Origin: a virus
Reading direction: 5' to 3' (one strand)
DNA length: 40,532 nucleotides
Virus record (IMG/VR): IMGVR_UViG_3300045996_000932
Coordinates: 1-40,532 of that record
The translations under genes were made by a program, and so were the position numbers. This document shows, one piece after another, positions 1 through 6,416 of the stretch (the stretch's first letter is position 1; the number at the start of each line of letters is the position of its first letter). The notes beneath the pieces were generated by a model. That model did no database searches, was not told the DNA's origin, and worked only from the letters and a program-made list of their open reading frames with translations.

Positions 1-77
1 CACTTCCTCGCCCGCCGATGGGCGTCCCGGACGATGGCGGAGAGATCGTAACGGCCTGCGGTAACGAATTGCGTCAT
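1..77 (-). CDS. Hypothetical protein, truncated at window start
   Basis: This is the N-terminal part (about 25 codons) of the same small protein that is complete at 40026-40265. It starts at the ATG at 75-77, where residue 2 is Thr instead of Ser. The leader contains GGAG five bases or so upstream of the start. It is partial only because the contig begins here. Confidence 0.75.
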   Translation of the reverse strand, partial: MTQFVTAGRYDLSAIVRDAHRRARK

Positions 78-100
78 GTCTTGTCTCCTGCTGTGGTTCG

Positions 101-129
101 TTTATGCTCCTATTCGGCCCCCAAGTCAA
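101..129 (-). promoter_or_regulatory. Leftward promoter, degenerate copy
   Basis: Read on the minus strand this is TTGACT (124-129), a 17-base spacer and CATAAA (101-106). The other copy (40289-40317) has the better hexamers TTGACA and TATAAA, so two of the variant positions fall in the promoter boxes. It would drive the leftward gene starting at 77. Confidence 0.5.
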
Positions 130-149
130 TGCACCGTGCATCAAATAGT
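129..149. promoter_or_regulatory. Operator-like site
   Basis: It contains the perfect inverted repeat ATGCAC C GTGCAT followed by CAAATAGT. A near-copy lies at 40317-40337, and a third, diverged at a few bases, at 36756-36776 inside the other early leftward promoter. All three adjoin leftward promoters, which suggests a site for a phage regulator such as the XRE protein at 36845. Confidence 0.5.
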
Positions 150-154
150 TGGCC

Positions 155-163
155 TGTGGATAA
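155..163 (-). promoter_or_regulatory. Perfect consensus DnaA box
   Basis: TGTGGATAA here is the exact complement of the consensus DnaA box TTATCCACA. It lies between the operator-like site and the start of the SNase-like gene. The other copy at 40343-40351 has one change (TGCGGATAA). The phage encodes a DnaA domain IV protein at 37038, which makes binding plausible. A single 9-mer can also occur by chance. Confidence 0.5.
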
Positions 164-166
164 CTC

Positions 167-535
167 ATGCTACTAGAGTTCATGCTCGCTACTGCCCTGG
201 TGACGGTGACGGACGGGGACACCATCCGGGCCAACGGCGAGCCTTACCGCCTGGTCGGGTTCAACACGCCTGAGCTATCCACGGGCAAGTGCGAGGCCGA
301 GCGCAAGCTTGCCACCCAGGCCAGAGTGAGGCTGCAGCAGCTGGTGCGGGAGCCCACGGCACGGCTGCAAGAGGTGCTCTGCCACGGATCAAACTTTGGC
401 AGAAAGTGCGCAGTCGTGTATGTTGGCGGCAGGAACATCGCGAGCCTCATGGTCCGCGAGCGCCTGGCCGAGGACTACTGGTGCAGCTCGTCGGGCTGCC
501 CTCGGCGTAAGAACTGGTGTGTTCAGGATAGGTGA
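167..535 (+). CDS. Staphylococcal nuclease-like (thermonuclease fold) protein
   Basis: 122 residues. The VTDGDTI motif at about residues 14-20 and the R-LVGFNTPE motif at about 28-36 are the signature of the SNase/TNase fold, with Asp and Arg at expected active-site positions; E43 and the following A-rich helix fit too. Members cleave DNA or RNA using calcium. The length is short for a secreted SNase and I see only a weakly hydrophobic N-terminus. An internal ATG (182) is an alternative start, and the homologous codon in the right-hand copy is GTG. Six or seven Cys residues in the C-terminal half are unusual. It is first in the rightward operon. Role unknown: host DNA degradation or exclusion are guesses. 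Confidence 0.75.
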   Translation: MLLEFMLATALVTVTDGDTIRANGEPYRLVGFNTPELSTGKCEAERKLATQARVRLQQLVREPTARLQEVLCHGSNFGRKCAVVYVGGRNIASLMVRERLAEDYWCSSSGCPRRKNWCVQDR

Positions 536-538
536 CCC

Positions 539-736
539 ATGATCGAGTTGTTAGTTAGCCTCCTCGTATTCCTGCTCATCCTGGGCTTGGTCTGGTATGT
601 GATCCAGATGCTTCCCCTCCCCGAACCGTTCGGGCGGATAGCGCAGGTAGTGCTCGTCGTCGTCGCGATCATATTCCTCATCTACTTTCTGATGGGCGCG
701 CTAGGTTCCGGCCCCAGCTTCAGCCTGCGCCGATAG
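539..736 (+). CDS. Small two-helix membrane protein
   Basis: 65 residues with two clear hydrophobic segments (about 3-24 and 35-55) separated by a short loop with LPLPEPFGR, ending in a short polar tail. It starts three bases after the SNase-like gene, so it is probably cotranscribed and coupled. Size and topology are compatible with a class II holin, but it is far from the lysis genes and nothing else supports that. I do not recognise a family. Confidence 0.7.
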   Translation: MIELLVSLLVFLLILGLVWYVIQMLPLPEPFGRIAQVVLVVVAIIFLIYFLMGALGSGPSFSLRR

Positions 737-745
737 GGGATGGCC

Positions 746-877
746 ATGTATCAAGAGCTCATGCACCAGATCGTTGAGGCTGTCCGCCGCATTCATGGCG
801 AGGACCGCTGGCCCTCCGACGTAGAGCAGAAGGTCGACCAGATCAGCGAACTTCTCCAGATCATCCTGCGGCGGTGA
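746..877 (+). CDS. Small hypothetical protein
   Basis: 43 residues beginning MYQELMHQIV and ending in LQIILRR; amphipathic, probably two short helices. The second ATG (746) is preferred over 740 because AGGGG lies six bases upstream of it. It follows the membrane protein with no gap and overlaps the next possible gene by a GTGA junction. No family recognised. Confidence 0.6.
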   Translation: MYQELMHQIVEAVRRIHGEDRWPSDVEQKVDQISELLQIILRR

Positions 878-1038
878 GCCACTGGCGGCGCGACGGGTTC
901 CACACCTTCGCGGTGAGGGGGCGTCGCTGCATTCCTAGTGATTATCGGCGGGTTTGGTATCACAAGCAGGGGGCTCTGTGGAGAGTTACGCAACCTACTT
1001 CCCCTTCGCCGTCTTCGCCGTCGTCATGGTCGGGCTAG
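874..1038 (+). CDS. Possible small basic protein
   Basis: 54 residues starting at GTG 874, overlapping the stop of the previous gene (GTGA). The N-terminal part (MSHWRRDGFHTFAVRGRR) is rich in Arg and aromatics and looks protein-like; the C-terminal part is Ser/Pro-rich where it overlaps the frame of the next ORF. The coupling junction favours a real gene; the low-complexity tail argues against. If it is not translated, 878-977 is empty. Confidence 0.35.
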   Translation: MSHWRRDGFHTFAVRGRRCIPSDYRRVWYHKQGALWRVTQPTSPSPSSPSSWSG

Positions 1039-1064
1039 TGCTCCACCTGTTCCTTAGGGGCTAG
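978..1064 (+). CDS. Possible 28-residue single-helix membrane peptide
   Basis: The GTG start has AGGGGG a few bases upstream. The peptide runs MESYATYFPF then a continuous hydrophobic segment of about 18 residues and a short LFLRG end, so it would be one membrane helix. The next gene starts three bases after its stop, with the same kind of spacing as its neighbours. It overlaps the 874-1038 frame; both may be translated, or only one. Confidence 0.45.
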   Translation: MESYATYFPFAVFAVVMVGLVLHLFLRG

Positions 1065-1066
1065 GA

Positions 1067-1363
1067 TTGTTTGAGAAGGCCGCCTGCGCCGTTTCTGACT
1101 TCGCCGGTCATCCCCTAGCCATGCTGCTCTCGACCGCCCTCATTGGGCTCCTGTGGGCCGTATGGGGCCTAGAGACGGCGAACATAGCCATCAGCATCGT
1201 CAGCCTCGCCCTCCTCCACCTGTTACAATCGAGCCAGAACAGAGATGGGGCTGCATTGCAGACCAAGCTTGACGCCCTCATCAAAGCAAGCGATGCTCCA
1301 GATGATGTTGCGGGCATCGATAAGTTGCCCCGCGAAGTCATAGAGGAGCGACGAGGAACATGA
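1067..1363 (+). CDS. Low-affinity iron permease family (PF04120-like) small membrane protein
   Basis: 98 residues from a TTG start with AGGGGCTAGGA just upstream. Two hydrophobic segments (about 17-32 and 38-53) are followed by SSQNRDGAALQTKLDALIKA, which matches the hallmark QNTQNRD-ALQ-KLDELI segment of the low-affinity Fe/Cu permease family; bacterial members are usually somewhat longer. That family name rests on yeast Fet4 homology and the bacterial function is uncertain. It overlaps the next gene by four bases (ATGA). Presence in a phage suggests an acquired host gene that changes membrane or metal state, which is inference. Confidence 0.7.
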   Translation: MFEKAACAVSDFAGHPLAMLLSTALIGLLWAVWGLETANIAISIVSLALLHLLQSSQNRDGAALQTKLDALIKASDAPDDVAGIDKLPREVIEERRGT

Positions 1364-1944
1364 CCGGGGACCAATGCACCTGCAAGGCCTGCAACGACGA
1401 TCCATCCGCCGGGGCGGCAATAATTGGGCGCGAGCTTCTAAAGGCTATCAACGGACAGAAGTTCGATTACCAATTACTTGAGAAGCACGCGCGTCTCTGC
1501 CTCTCTCCGCTAACGGCCCCATCCGCCGGGGCGGTGTCTGACGAGTTGGTAGAGGCTGCAATTTACCATCGTATGGCTGAAGTTCTCCATGGCAAGACAA
1601 TGCTTGCAACGAGCAAGCCGACAGCCATCGCTACGATTGAGGCATATCTACACGATGCAGGCCGCCGTGGGATGACAGAGGCCGCTAACATCATCGACAC
1701 CCTCACGCGAGAGCGGGACGACTGGGAGAGCTTTGCCAGAGAGCTTGAGGCAGAGCTAGAGCGGAAGACGGAGGCGCTGCGGCCGTTCGCCAAGGCCGGA
1801 GAGTTGTTCGCCCCCCGTGATGCCGACAGCTACGATCAGTGCATCTACAGCCCGGCGGCAGGAGAGGAATACTACCTTACGGGGGATCATTTACGGCAAG
1901 CCCGCGCCGCCCTCTCCCCGCCCGCCAGCGGTGACGCATCTTGA
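1360..1944 (+). CDS. Hypothetical protein with Cys motif and Ea22-like C-terminus
   Basis: 194 residues. The N-terminus has C-x-C-x-x-C (MTGDQCTCKAC), repeated almost identically just upstream of the next gene at 1941. The middle is variable. The C-terminal third is a coiled coil (RELEAELERKTEALRPFA) ending in HLRQARAAL, a pattern seen in modular phage accessory proteins of the Ea22/Ead type. Two copies of a 16-base sequence (1402-1417 and 1519-1534) encode PSAGA twice. Function unknown; such proteins are usually nonessential early proteins. Confidence 0.7.
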   Translation: MTGDQCTCKACNDDPSAGAAIIGRELLKAINGQKFDYQLLEKHARLCLSPLTAPSAGAVSDELVEAAIYHRMAEVLHGKTMLATSKPTAIATIEAYLHDAGRRGMTEAANIIDTLTRERDDWESFARELEAELERKTEALRPFAKAGELFAPRDADSYDQCIYSPAAGEEYYLTGDHLRQARAALSPPASGDAS

Positions 1945-1988
1945 CCGGCGACGAATGCAAGTGCAAACAGTGCACAGGAGGAGGCGAC

Positions 1989-2306
1989 ATGCCTGGAACA
2001 ATCGACCATAACACCGTCCGTTGGAACATGCTTGGCATGGCCCAGAACCACTATCCCGATGACTACCTAGCCAAGGCAGACGAGTGGGCCGGCTGGATCA
2101 ACGGCGACATCGACCGCTACAACGCATTCCTAACAGCAGCCCGCGATCCCAAGCACGCCAAGAACCCTATTCCCCAAGCTGGCAAGATCGAGAAGTGGGC
2201 CAAGCGCAACCCGCAACCCGTCCAGCACGAGAGCGTCGTCGCCGTGAAGGGCCAGGAGCCGCCCATCCGCCGCAAGCCCGGCCGCCCAGCCAAGGCCCGC
2301 AAGTGA
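1989..2306 (+). CDS. Small basic protein with C-terminal AT-hook
   Basis: 105 residues. ATG 1989 is chosen because AGGAGGAG lies just upstream; an in-frame TTG at 1941 would add a Cys-rich leader (MTGDECKCKQC) copied from the previous gene's start. The folded part holds WNMLGMAQNHYPDDY and WAGWINGDIDRYNAFL. The tail RRKPGRPAKARK contains the GRP core flanked by basic residues that defines an AT-hook, which binds the minor groove of A+T-rich DNA. Its place before the terminase does not reveal its job. DNA binding is inferred from the motif only. Confidence 0.65.
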   Translation: MPGTIDHNTVRWNMLGMAQNHYPDDYLAKADEWAGWINGDIDRYNAFLTAARDPKHAKNPIPQAGKIEKWAKRNPQPVQHESVVAVKGQEPPIRRKPGRPAKARK

Positions 2307-2566
2307 GGGTGCCCCGCCTCGCAGATGACCTACTCGCCGTCCAAGAGCGCCCCGACGGCCACACCCCCATCCGCCGCACCACCCGCGACGGACACACATA
2401 CGCCCGCGTATGGTGCGAAGAACTCGGCATGTATGCATGGCAGCTAGAACAGGACGACAAGCCAAACTGGCCCGTCCTTATTGGCGCAACAGCCCTGTTC
2501 GTGGTAACATGCTCCCTCCTCGCCACTCTAGGCGTCGCTATGCTCAAGCTTAGCGGCGTGATGTAA
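2303..2566 (+). CDS. Small protein with C-terminal membrane helix
   Basis: 87 residues from GTG 2303, overlapping the previous stop (GTGA). About 55 soluble residues with RTTRDGHTYARVW are followed by a strongly hydrophobic segment (about 58-80) and a short tail, so it is likely tail-anchored with the N-terminal part in the cytoplasm. No family recognised. It is the last gene before the packaging module. Confidence 0.6.
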   Translation: MRVPRLADDLLAVQERPDGHTPIRRTTRDGHTYARVWCEELGMYAWQLEQDDKPNWPVLIGATALFVVTCSLLATLGVAMLKLSGVM

Positions 2567-2575
2567 GCGTGACAT

Positions 2576-2594
2576 TTAAGCATCGTTAAACGAT
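2576..2594. promoter_or_regulatory. Palindrome and paired TTAA just upstream of terminase small subunit
   Basis: ATCGTT A AACGAT (2582-2594) is a perfect inverted repeat ending one base before the ATG at 2596. The same stretch has two TTAA blocks (2576-2579, 2586-2589) spaced by six bases. No Shine-Dalgarno sequence is visible, so this element may control start of the packaging genes. A protein site or RNA hairpin are both possible. Confidence 0.4.
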
Positions 2595-2595
2595 T

Positions 2596-2997
2596 ATGAA
2601 AACGCCCGGCAGAAAACCCCCAACTGGGGGGCACCTCTTTCAGAAGGGGAACAAGCTTGGAGGCCGCAAGCCGATCCCGCCCGACGTTAAAGAGATAGCT
2701 CGTGGCCTCTCGCCCGCTGCAATCACAACGCTTGGCGAGATCATGAAGGACAAGGGCGCGACCGCTGGCGCCCGCGTCTCGGCCGCCGCCACCATCCTAG
2801 ACCGAGCCTATGGCAAGGCCCCGCAGCACATCACGATGGAGCGCGTCGAAGACCTGACCAATGCAGAACTCGCAGACGAACTCAACACCGTCATCGCTGG
2901 ACTACGAACGCTCGGCGTTGATGCAACGCTTTCGCAGCCTGAGCGAGGTGGTTCAGGCACGGGCGACCCGCAAGCGGGTTCTAGGGTCACTCATTGA
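2596..2997 (+). CDS. Terminase small subunit (putative)
   Basis: 133 residues. The N-terminus GHLFQKGNKLGGRKPIPPDV followed by helices with ATAGARVSAAATILDRAYGKA is typical of the phage small terminase-like proteins that precede the large subunit. It would recognise the packaging site and load DNA into the motor. It overlaps the large-subunit gene by about 77 bases if that starts at 2921. The start lacks an obvious Shine-Dalgarno but fits the family's usual N-terminus. Confidence 0.75.
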   Translation: MKTPGRKPPTGGHLFQKGNKLGGRKPIPPDVKEIARGLSPAAITTLGEIMKDKGATAGARVSAAATILDRAYGKAPQHITMERVEDLTNAELADELNTVIAGLRTLGVDATLSQPERGGSGTGDPQAGSRVTH

Positions 2998-4390
2998 GTA
3001 TGCCCGGCTAGCGGGCTTTGAGCCGGCCGCACATCATAGGCTTCTGGTTCGTGACCTGGAAGCGGTGGCGTCGGGGCATGTTGAAACGCTGATCATTGAA
3101 ATGCCTCCGGGGTCGGCAAAATCGACCTATGTTAATTTTTTGTTCCCCGCATGGTTTATGTCTAACAACCCAGAGCTTAACGTTCTGACGGCCTCCCACT
3201 CCTCAGAGTTGGCTGAGAGATGGGGGAGGAAGACGCGCAATTTAATGGTCGAGCATAGCAAGACAACGGGCATTCATTTATCGGATGATAGTTCTGCGGC
3301 CTACAGGTGGGCCACGGAGAAGGGGGGCGAATATTATGCTGTGGGTGTGGGCGTCGGCATCGCTGGTTACCGGGCTGATATCGGGATCATTGATGACCCT
3401 TTTGGCAGCCGCGAGGATGCGGAAAGCAAGAGGATTAGAGACAAGCGTTGGGAGTGGTATACCGACGACTTCAGCAGCCGACTCAAGCCCTCGGCTCGTC
3501 GGGTTATCTTGCACACTCGATGGCACGACGACGACTTGGCTGGTCGAGTTAAACGGCAGCTCGCCGCACTTGGAAGGCCACACATTATCCTCAGACTGCC
3601 AGCCGAAGCCGAAACTCACGACCCACTAGGGCGTTCACCTGGTGAGCTTTTGTGGGATGATCCGGGGGGATACAACTATGGCGCATTCCTACGAGCGCGT
3701 AAGCAGGAGAGCGATAGTCGCACGTGGTCTAGCCTCTACCAGCAGAACCCCGTGCCCGACACTGGTGACTTCTTCAAGGCCGAGTGGCTCTTTCCGGTCG
3801 ACAATGCGCCGCCTAGAGAGAGCCTTAGGCTATACGGGGCCAGCGACTACGCAGTCACATCTAACGGAGGGGATTATACGGTTCATGTCATCCTTGGCCT
3901 GGATTATGACGGCAACCCGTATCTGGTTGATCTCTGGCGTCAGCAGGCTGCGTCGAATGTATGGGTCGACGCCTTCTGCGAATTGGTCAAGAAGTGGGAA
4001 CCGCTGGATTGGGCAGAGGAGCAGGGGCAGATTAAGAGCGCTCTTGGGCCCTACATCGAACAGAGGATGATTGAGCTTGAGGCTTATACCGCGCGGCACC
4101 AGTTTCCTACCAAGTATGATAAGGCCGTGCGGGCACAGTCATTTCGTTCCCTCATTGCGACCCGAGGGCTGCGCTACCGAGGCAACGCGCCGTGGCGAGC
4201 AACTTTCGAGAACGAGTTATTGCGCTTCCCGGCCGGTATACATGACGACATCGTCGATGCCTGTGGCTTGGTGGGTCAGTTGGTCGACCAGCTAACGACG
4301 CCTGAGCGGCCCAAGGTTGAAAAGCCTGTGTATTCAGGGTATCGGTCGGTAAGCGACCACGCGTCCCCCATGTCGGTGAAAGACCTATGA
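2921..4390 (+). CDS. terL: Terminase large subunit
   Basis: 489 residues from ATG 2921; ATG 2861 is an upstream in-frame alternative inside the small-subunit gene. Walker A MPPGSAKST is at about 61-69, Walker B IGIIDDP at about 154-160, and the motor coupling segment includes LHTRWHDDDLAGR near 200. The C-terminal nuclease shows ASDYAV (Asp about 309), WAEEQGQ and HDDIVDA (about 441-446), the acidic residues of the RNase H-like headful nuclease. It cuts and packages DNA into the prohead. Base composition is clearly richer in A+T than the portal gene (23 of 60 G+C at 3121-3180), suggesting separate origin. It ends in an ATGA overlap. Confidence 0.93.
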   Translation: MQRFRSLSEVVQARATRKRVLGSLIEYARLAGFEPAAHHRLLVRDLEAVASGHVETLIIEMPPGSAKSTYVNFLFPAWFMSNNPELNVLTASHSSELAERWGRKTRNLMVEHSKTTGIHLSDDSSAAYRWATEKGGEYYAVGVGVGIAGYRADIGIIDDPFGSREDAESKRIRDKRWEWYTDDFSSRLKPSARRVILHTRWHDDDLAGRVKRQLAALGRPHIILRLPAEAETHDPLGRSPGELLWDDPGGYNYGAFLRARKQESDSRTWSSLYQQNPVPDTGDFFKAEWLFPVDNAPPRESLRLYGASDYAVTSNGGDYTVHVILGLDYDGNPYLVDLWRQQAASNVWVDAFCELVKKWEPLDWAEEQGQIKSALGPYIEQRMIELEAYTARHQFPTKYDKAVRAQSFRSLIATRGLRYRGNAPWRATFENELLRFPAGIHDDIVDACGLVGQLVDQLTTPERPKVEKPVYSGYRSVSDHASPMSVKDL

Positions 4391-4554
4391 GCATTGCCCC
4401 CGCCCTCTTAGTCCTTGCCGATGGGGGCGAGCGGTATGTGGGGCTCACGCGGTCATTGGCAGGCGCTTCGCTGATTGAGTTTTGCGGGCGCATGTTCCAG
4501 CGGACGGCCGAGACGACGCGCGGCGGCTGGCCCGTCTACAGGGAACCCAACTGA
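4387..4554 (+). CDS. Small hypothetical protein between terminase and portal
   Basis: 55 residues (begins MSIAPALLVLADGGERY). It is linked to both neighbours by overlaps: ATGA with terminase and TGATG with portal, a strong sign of translation. It has a CGRMFQRTAETTRGGWPVYR stretch and no recognisable domain. Small proteins in this position occur in several podovirus genomes, but the role is unknown. Confidence 0.65.
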   Translation: MSIAPALLVLADGGERYVGLTRSLAGASLIEFCGRMFQRTAETTRGGWPVYREPN

Positions 4555-6413
4555 TGGCAGGCGAAGACAGCGACACGGCCTCGGACGCTCGCCCAACCGA
4601 GGACGGCCTGCCGCTGGACCGGCTCAAGAGGCAGCTGAGCGACTTTCACGGCAACAAGGACGCCGAGCGTCGGGAGCGCCAGGAGAGCCGCCGCTACTAC
4701 CACGGTGCCCACTGGACAGCCAAAGAGATTGCGACGCTCAACAAGCGGCGTCAGCCTGTCGTCACGTTCAACCGCATCAGCCGCAAGATAGACGGCACGG
4801 TCGGGCTGCTTGAGCGGCTGAGGCAGGATCCCAAGGCTTACCCGCGCTCGCCCAACGGGGACGAGGGGGCGAGCATTGCGACGTTCGTGCTCAACTACGC
4901 CCTCGACACCAACCAGTGGAAAGACCTGAGCCCGGACTGCGCCCATCGTGGCGCGGTGGACGGCATCGGCGGGGTCGAATTGGGGCTAGAGCAAGGCGAC
5001 CACGGCGACCCCGACGTAACGCTGCGAGAGGTGGACCCCGATGAGTTCTTCTACGACCCGCGCTCTAAGCGTGCTGACTTCGACGATGCGCGCTTTCAGG
5101 GCGTGGAGAAGTGGGTCGACCTTGAGGACGCTGTTGACCTGTTTCCCGATCACGAGGACGCGCTGCGAACCCGCATTGGTCAGGGTGGCCTATCGTCTTC
5201 CTCCGGGCGGGGTGACGACGAGAATGAGCAGCGGTGGCACAACGTCAGGGAACGGAAGCTGCGGCTGGTAGAGCACTGGTATCGGCACCGCGGCGAGTGG
5301 TGGTATTGCTTTTATACGGGCGACCTTATCCTGGACAAAGGGCCGAGCCCCTTCAAGGACGAGAAGGGCAAGACGTTCTGCCGGTTCATCATGTTCAGCA
5401 ACAACGTTGATCACGACATGGACCGCTACGGGTTCGTCCGGCAGCTGAAGAGCCCGAACGACGAGATCAACCAGCGGCGCAGCAAGGGCCTGCACCTGTT
5501 CAACAGCCGCCGCATCATTGCGGAAAAGGGCGCGGTGTCCAAGGTGGACGAGGCACGCGCCGAGGCAGCGCGGGCTGACGGCTACATCGAGGTGAACAAC
5601 GGCAAGCGGTTTGAGTTCGACGACGTGTCTCGCCAAGCGGATGCGCAAGGCAACCTCGCCATGCTGACGGAGGCTAAGAGTGAGCTTGAGAACTTCGGAC
5701 CCAACCCAGCGCTGGTTGGACAGGGCACAGGAGTGGCAGGAAGCTCAGGCCGAGCTATTTCGCTGCTACAGCAGGCTGGTATCGCTGACCTTGGACCCTT
5801 CATTCTTCGTTATAGAGGATGGAAGCTACGAGTCTATCGGGCCGTCTGGAACGCTGTTCAACAGTTCTGGACCGGCGAGCGATGGATTAGAGTCACCGAC
5901 AGCGATGAACTCACCCAATTCGTCCAGGTGAACGGCCTTGAGATGGGCCCTGCTGGTCCTCAGCTTGTTAATGCTCTTGGATCGCTCGACGTTGACATCA
6001 TCCTCGACGAGGGCCCTGACCAGATCAATTCTATGGCTGATGCTCTCGATACATTGTTGCAAGCGCAGCAACGCGGCTCGCCCATCCCGCCCGATGTTAT
6101 CATCGAGCTCATGTCGCTCCCTGCTAGCCTCAAGCGCCGCATCCTTGAGAAAATGCAGCCGCAGCCTCCTGATCCGTTGGTCCGGGCTGGCGCAGAGGCT
6201 GAGGTTGCAGAGAAGCAGGCTTCCGCAGTAGGCAAGCAGGCCAAGGCCGCCAAGGACACGGCCGAGGCCGAGCAGACGCGTCTTGAGACAGGACTAGCCG
6301 CCGCTCCCTTCCAAGCCCTCGCTCCTCTAGGGCCGGTTGAGCAGGCGCTAGTGGGGCCGGCCGGCATGCCCCCTGCTGCCGCGCCGGCCCCAACAATGCC
6401 ACCGGGGTTCTAG
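4554..6413 (+). CDS. Portal protein, P22-like
   Basis: 619 residues. The start at 4554 is set by the TGATG overlap with the preceding small gene; a longer frame reaching 4482 is not needed. The N-terminal part (RRYYHGAHWTAKEIATLNKR, FNRISRKIDGTVGLL) and the central DEFFYDPRSKRADFDDARF segment are typical of P22-type portals, which form the dodecameric DNA channel at one head vertex. The C-terminus is a long Ala/Gln-rich coiled coil with a Pro-rich end, comparable to the P22 barrel region. It lies directly after the terminase, as expected. Confidence 0.88.
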   Translation: MAGEDSDTASDARPTEDGLPLDRLKRQLSDFHGNKDAERRERQESRRYYHGAHWTAKEIATLNKRRQPVVTFNRISRKIDGTVGLLERLRQDPKAYPRSPNGDEGASIATFVLNYALDTNQWKDLSPDCAHRGAVDGIGGVELGLEQGDHGDPDVTLREVDPDEFFYDPRSKRADFDDARFQGVEKWVDLEDAVDLFPDHEDALRTRIGQGGLSSSSGRGDDENEQRWHNVRERKLRLVEHWYRHRGEWWYCFYTGDLILDKGPSPFKDEKGKTFCRFIMFSNNVDHDMDRYGFVRQLKSPNDEINQRRSKGLHLFNSRRIIAEKGAVSKVDEARAEAARADGYIEVNNGKRFEFDDVSRQADAQGNLAMLTEAKSELENFGPNPALVGQGTGVAGSSGRAISLLQQAGIADLGPFILRYRGWKLRVYRAVWNAVQQFWTGERWIRVTDSDELTQFVQVNGLEMGPAGPQLVNALGSLDVDIILDEGPDQINSMADALDTLLQAQQRGSPIPPDVIIELMSLPASLKRRILEKMQPQPPDPLVRAGAEAEVAEKQASAVGKQAKAAKDTAEAEQTRLETGLAAAPFQALAPLGPVEQALVGPAGMPPAAAPAPTMPPGF

Positions 6414-6416
6414 CCC

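Larger units (their letters stand above)
1..344. repeat. Left copy of imperfect terminal repeat
   Basis: These 344 bases recur at 40189-40532 without indels. I count 16 substitutions, all between positions 74 and 217; 1-73 and 218-344 are identical. The repeat spans the 5' part of a leftward gene, the divergent control region and the first half of the SNase-like gene. A true direct terminal repeat would normally be identical, so a circular or headful-packaged genome assembled across two variants is the simplest reading. Confidence 0.9.

Noticed and set aside
1-344. Exact direct terminal repeat of T7 type
   Set aside because: The copies differ at 16 positions and the terminase is of headful style, so circular permutation fits better.
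2130-2634. Long minus-strand frames opposite the AT-hook and tail-anchored genes
   Set aside because: Arg/Trp/Cys-rich shadow translations with no ribosome site, conflicting with a chain of coupled plus-strand genes.
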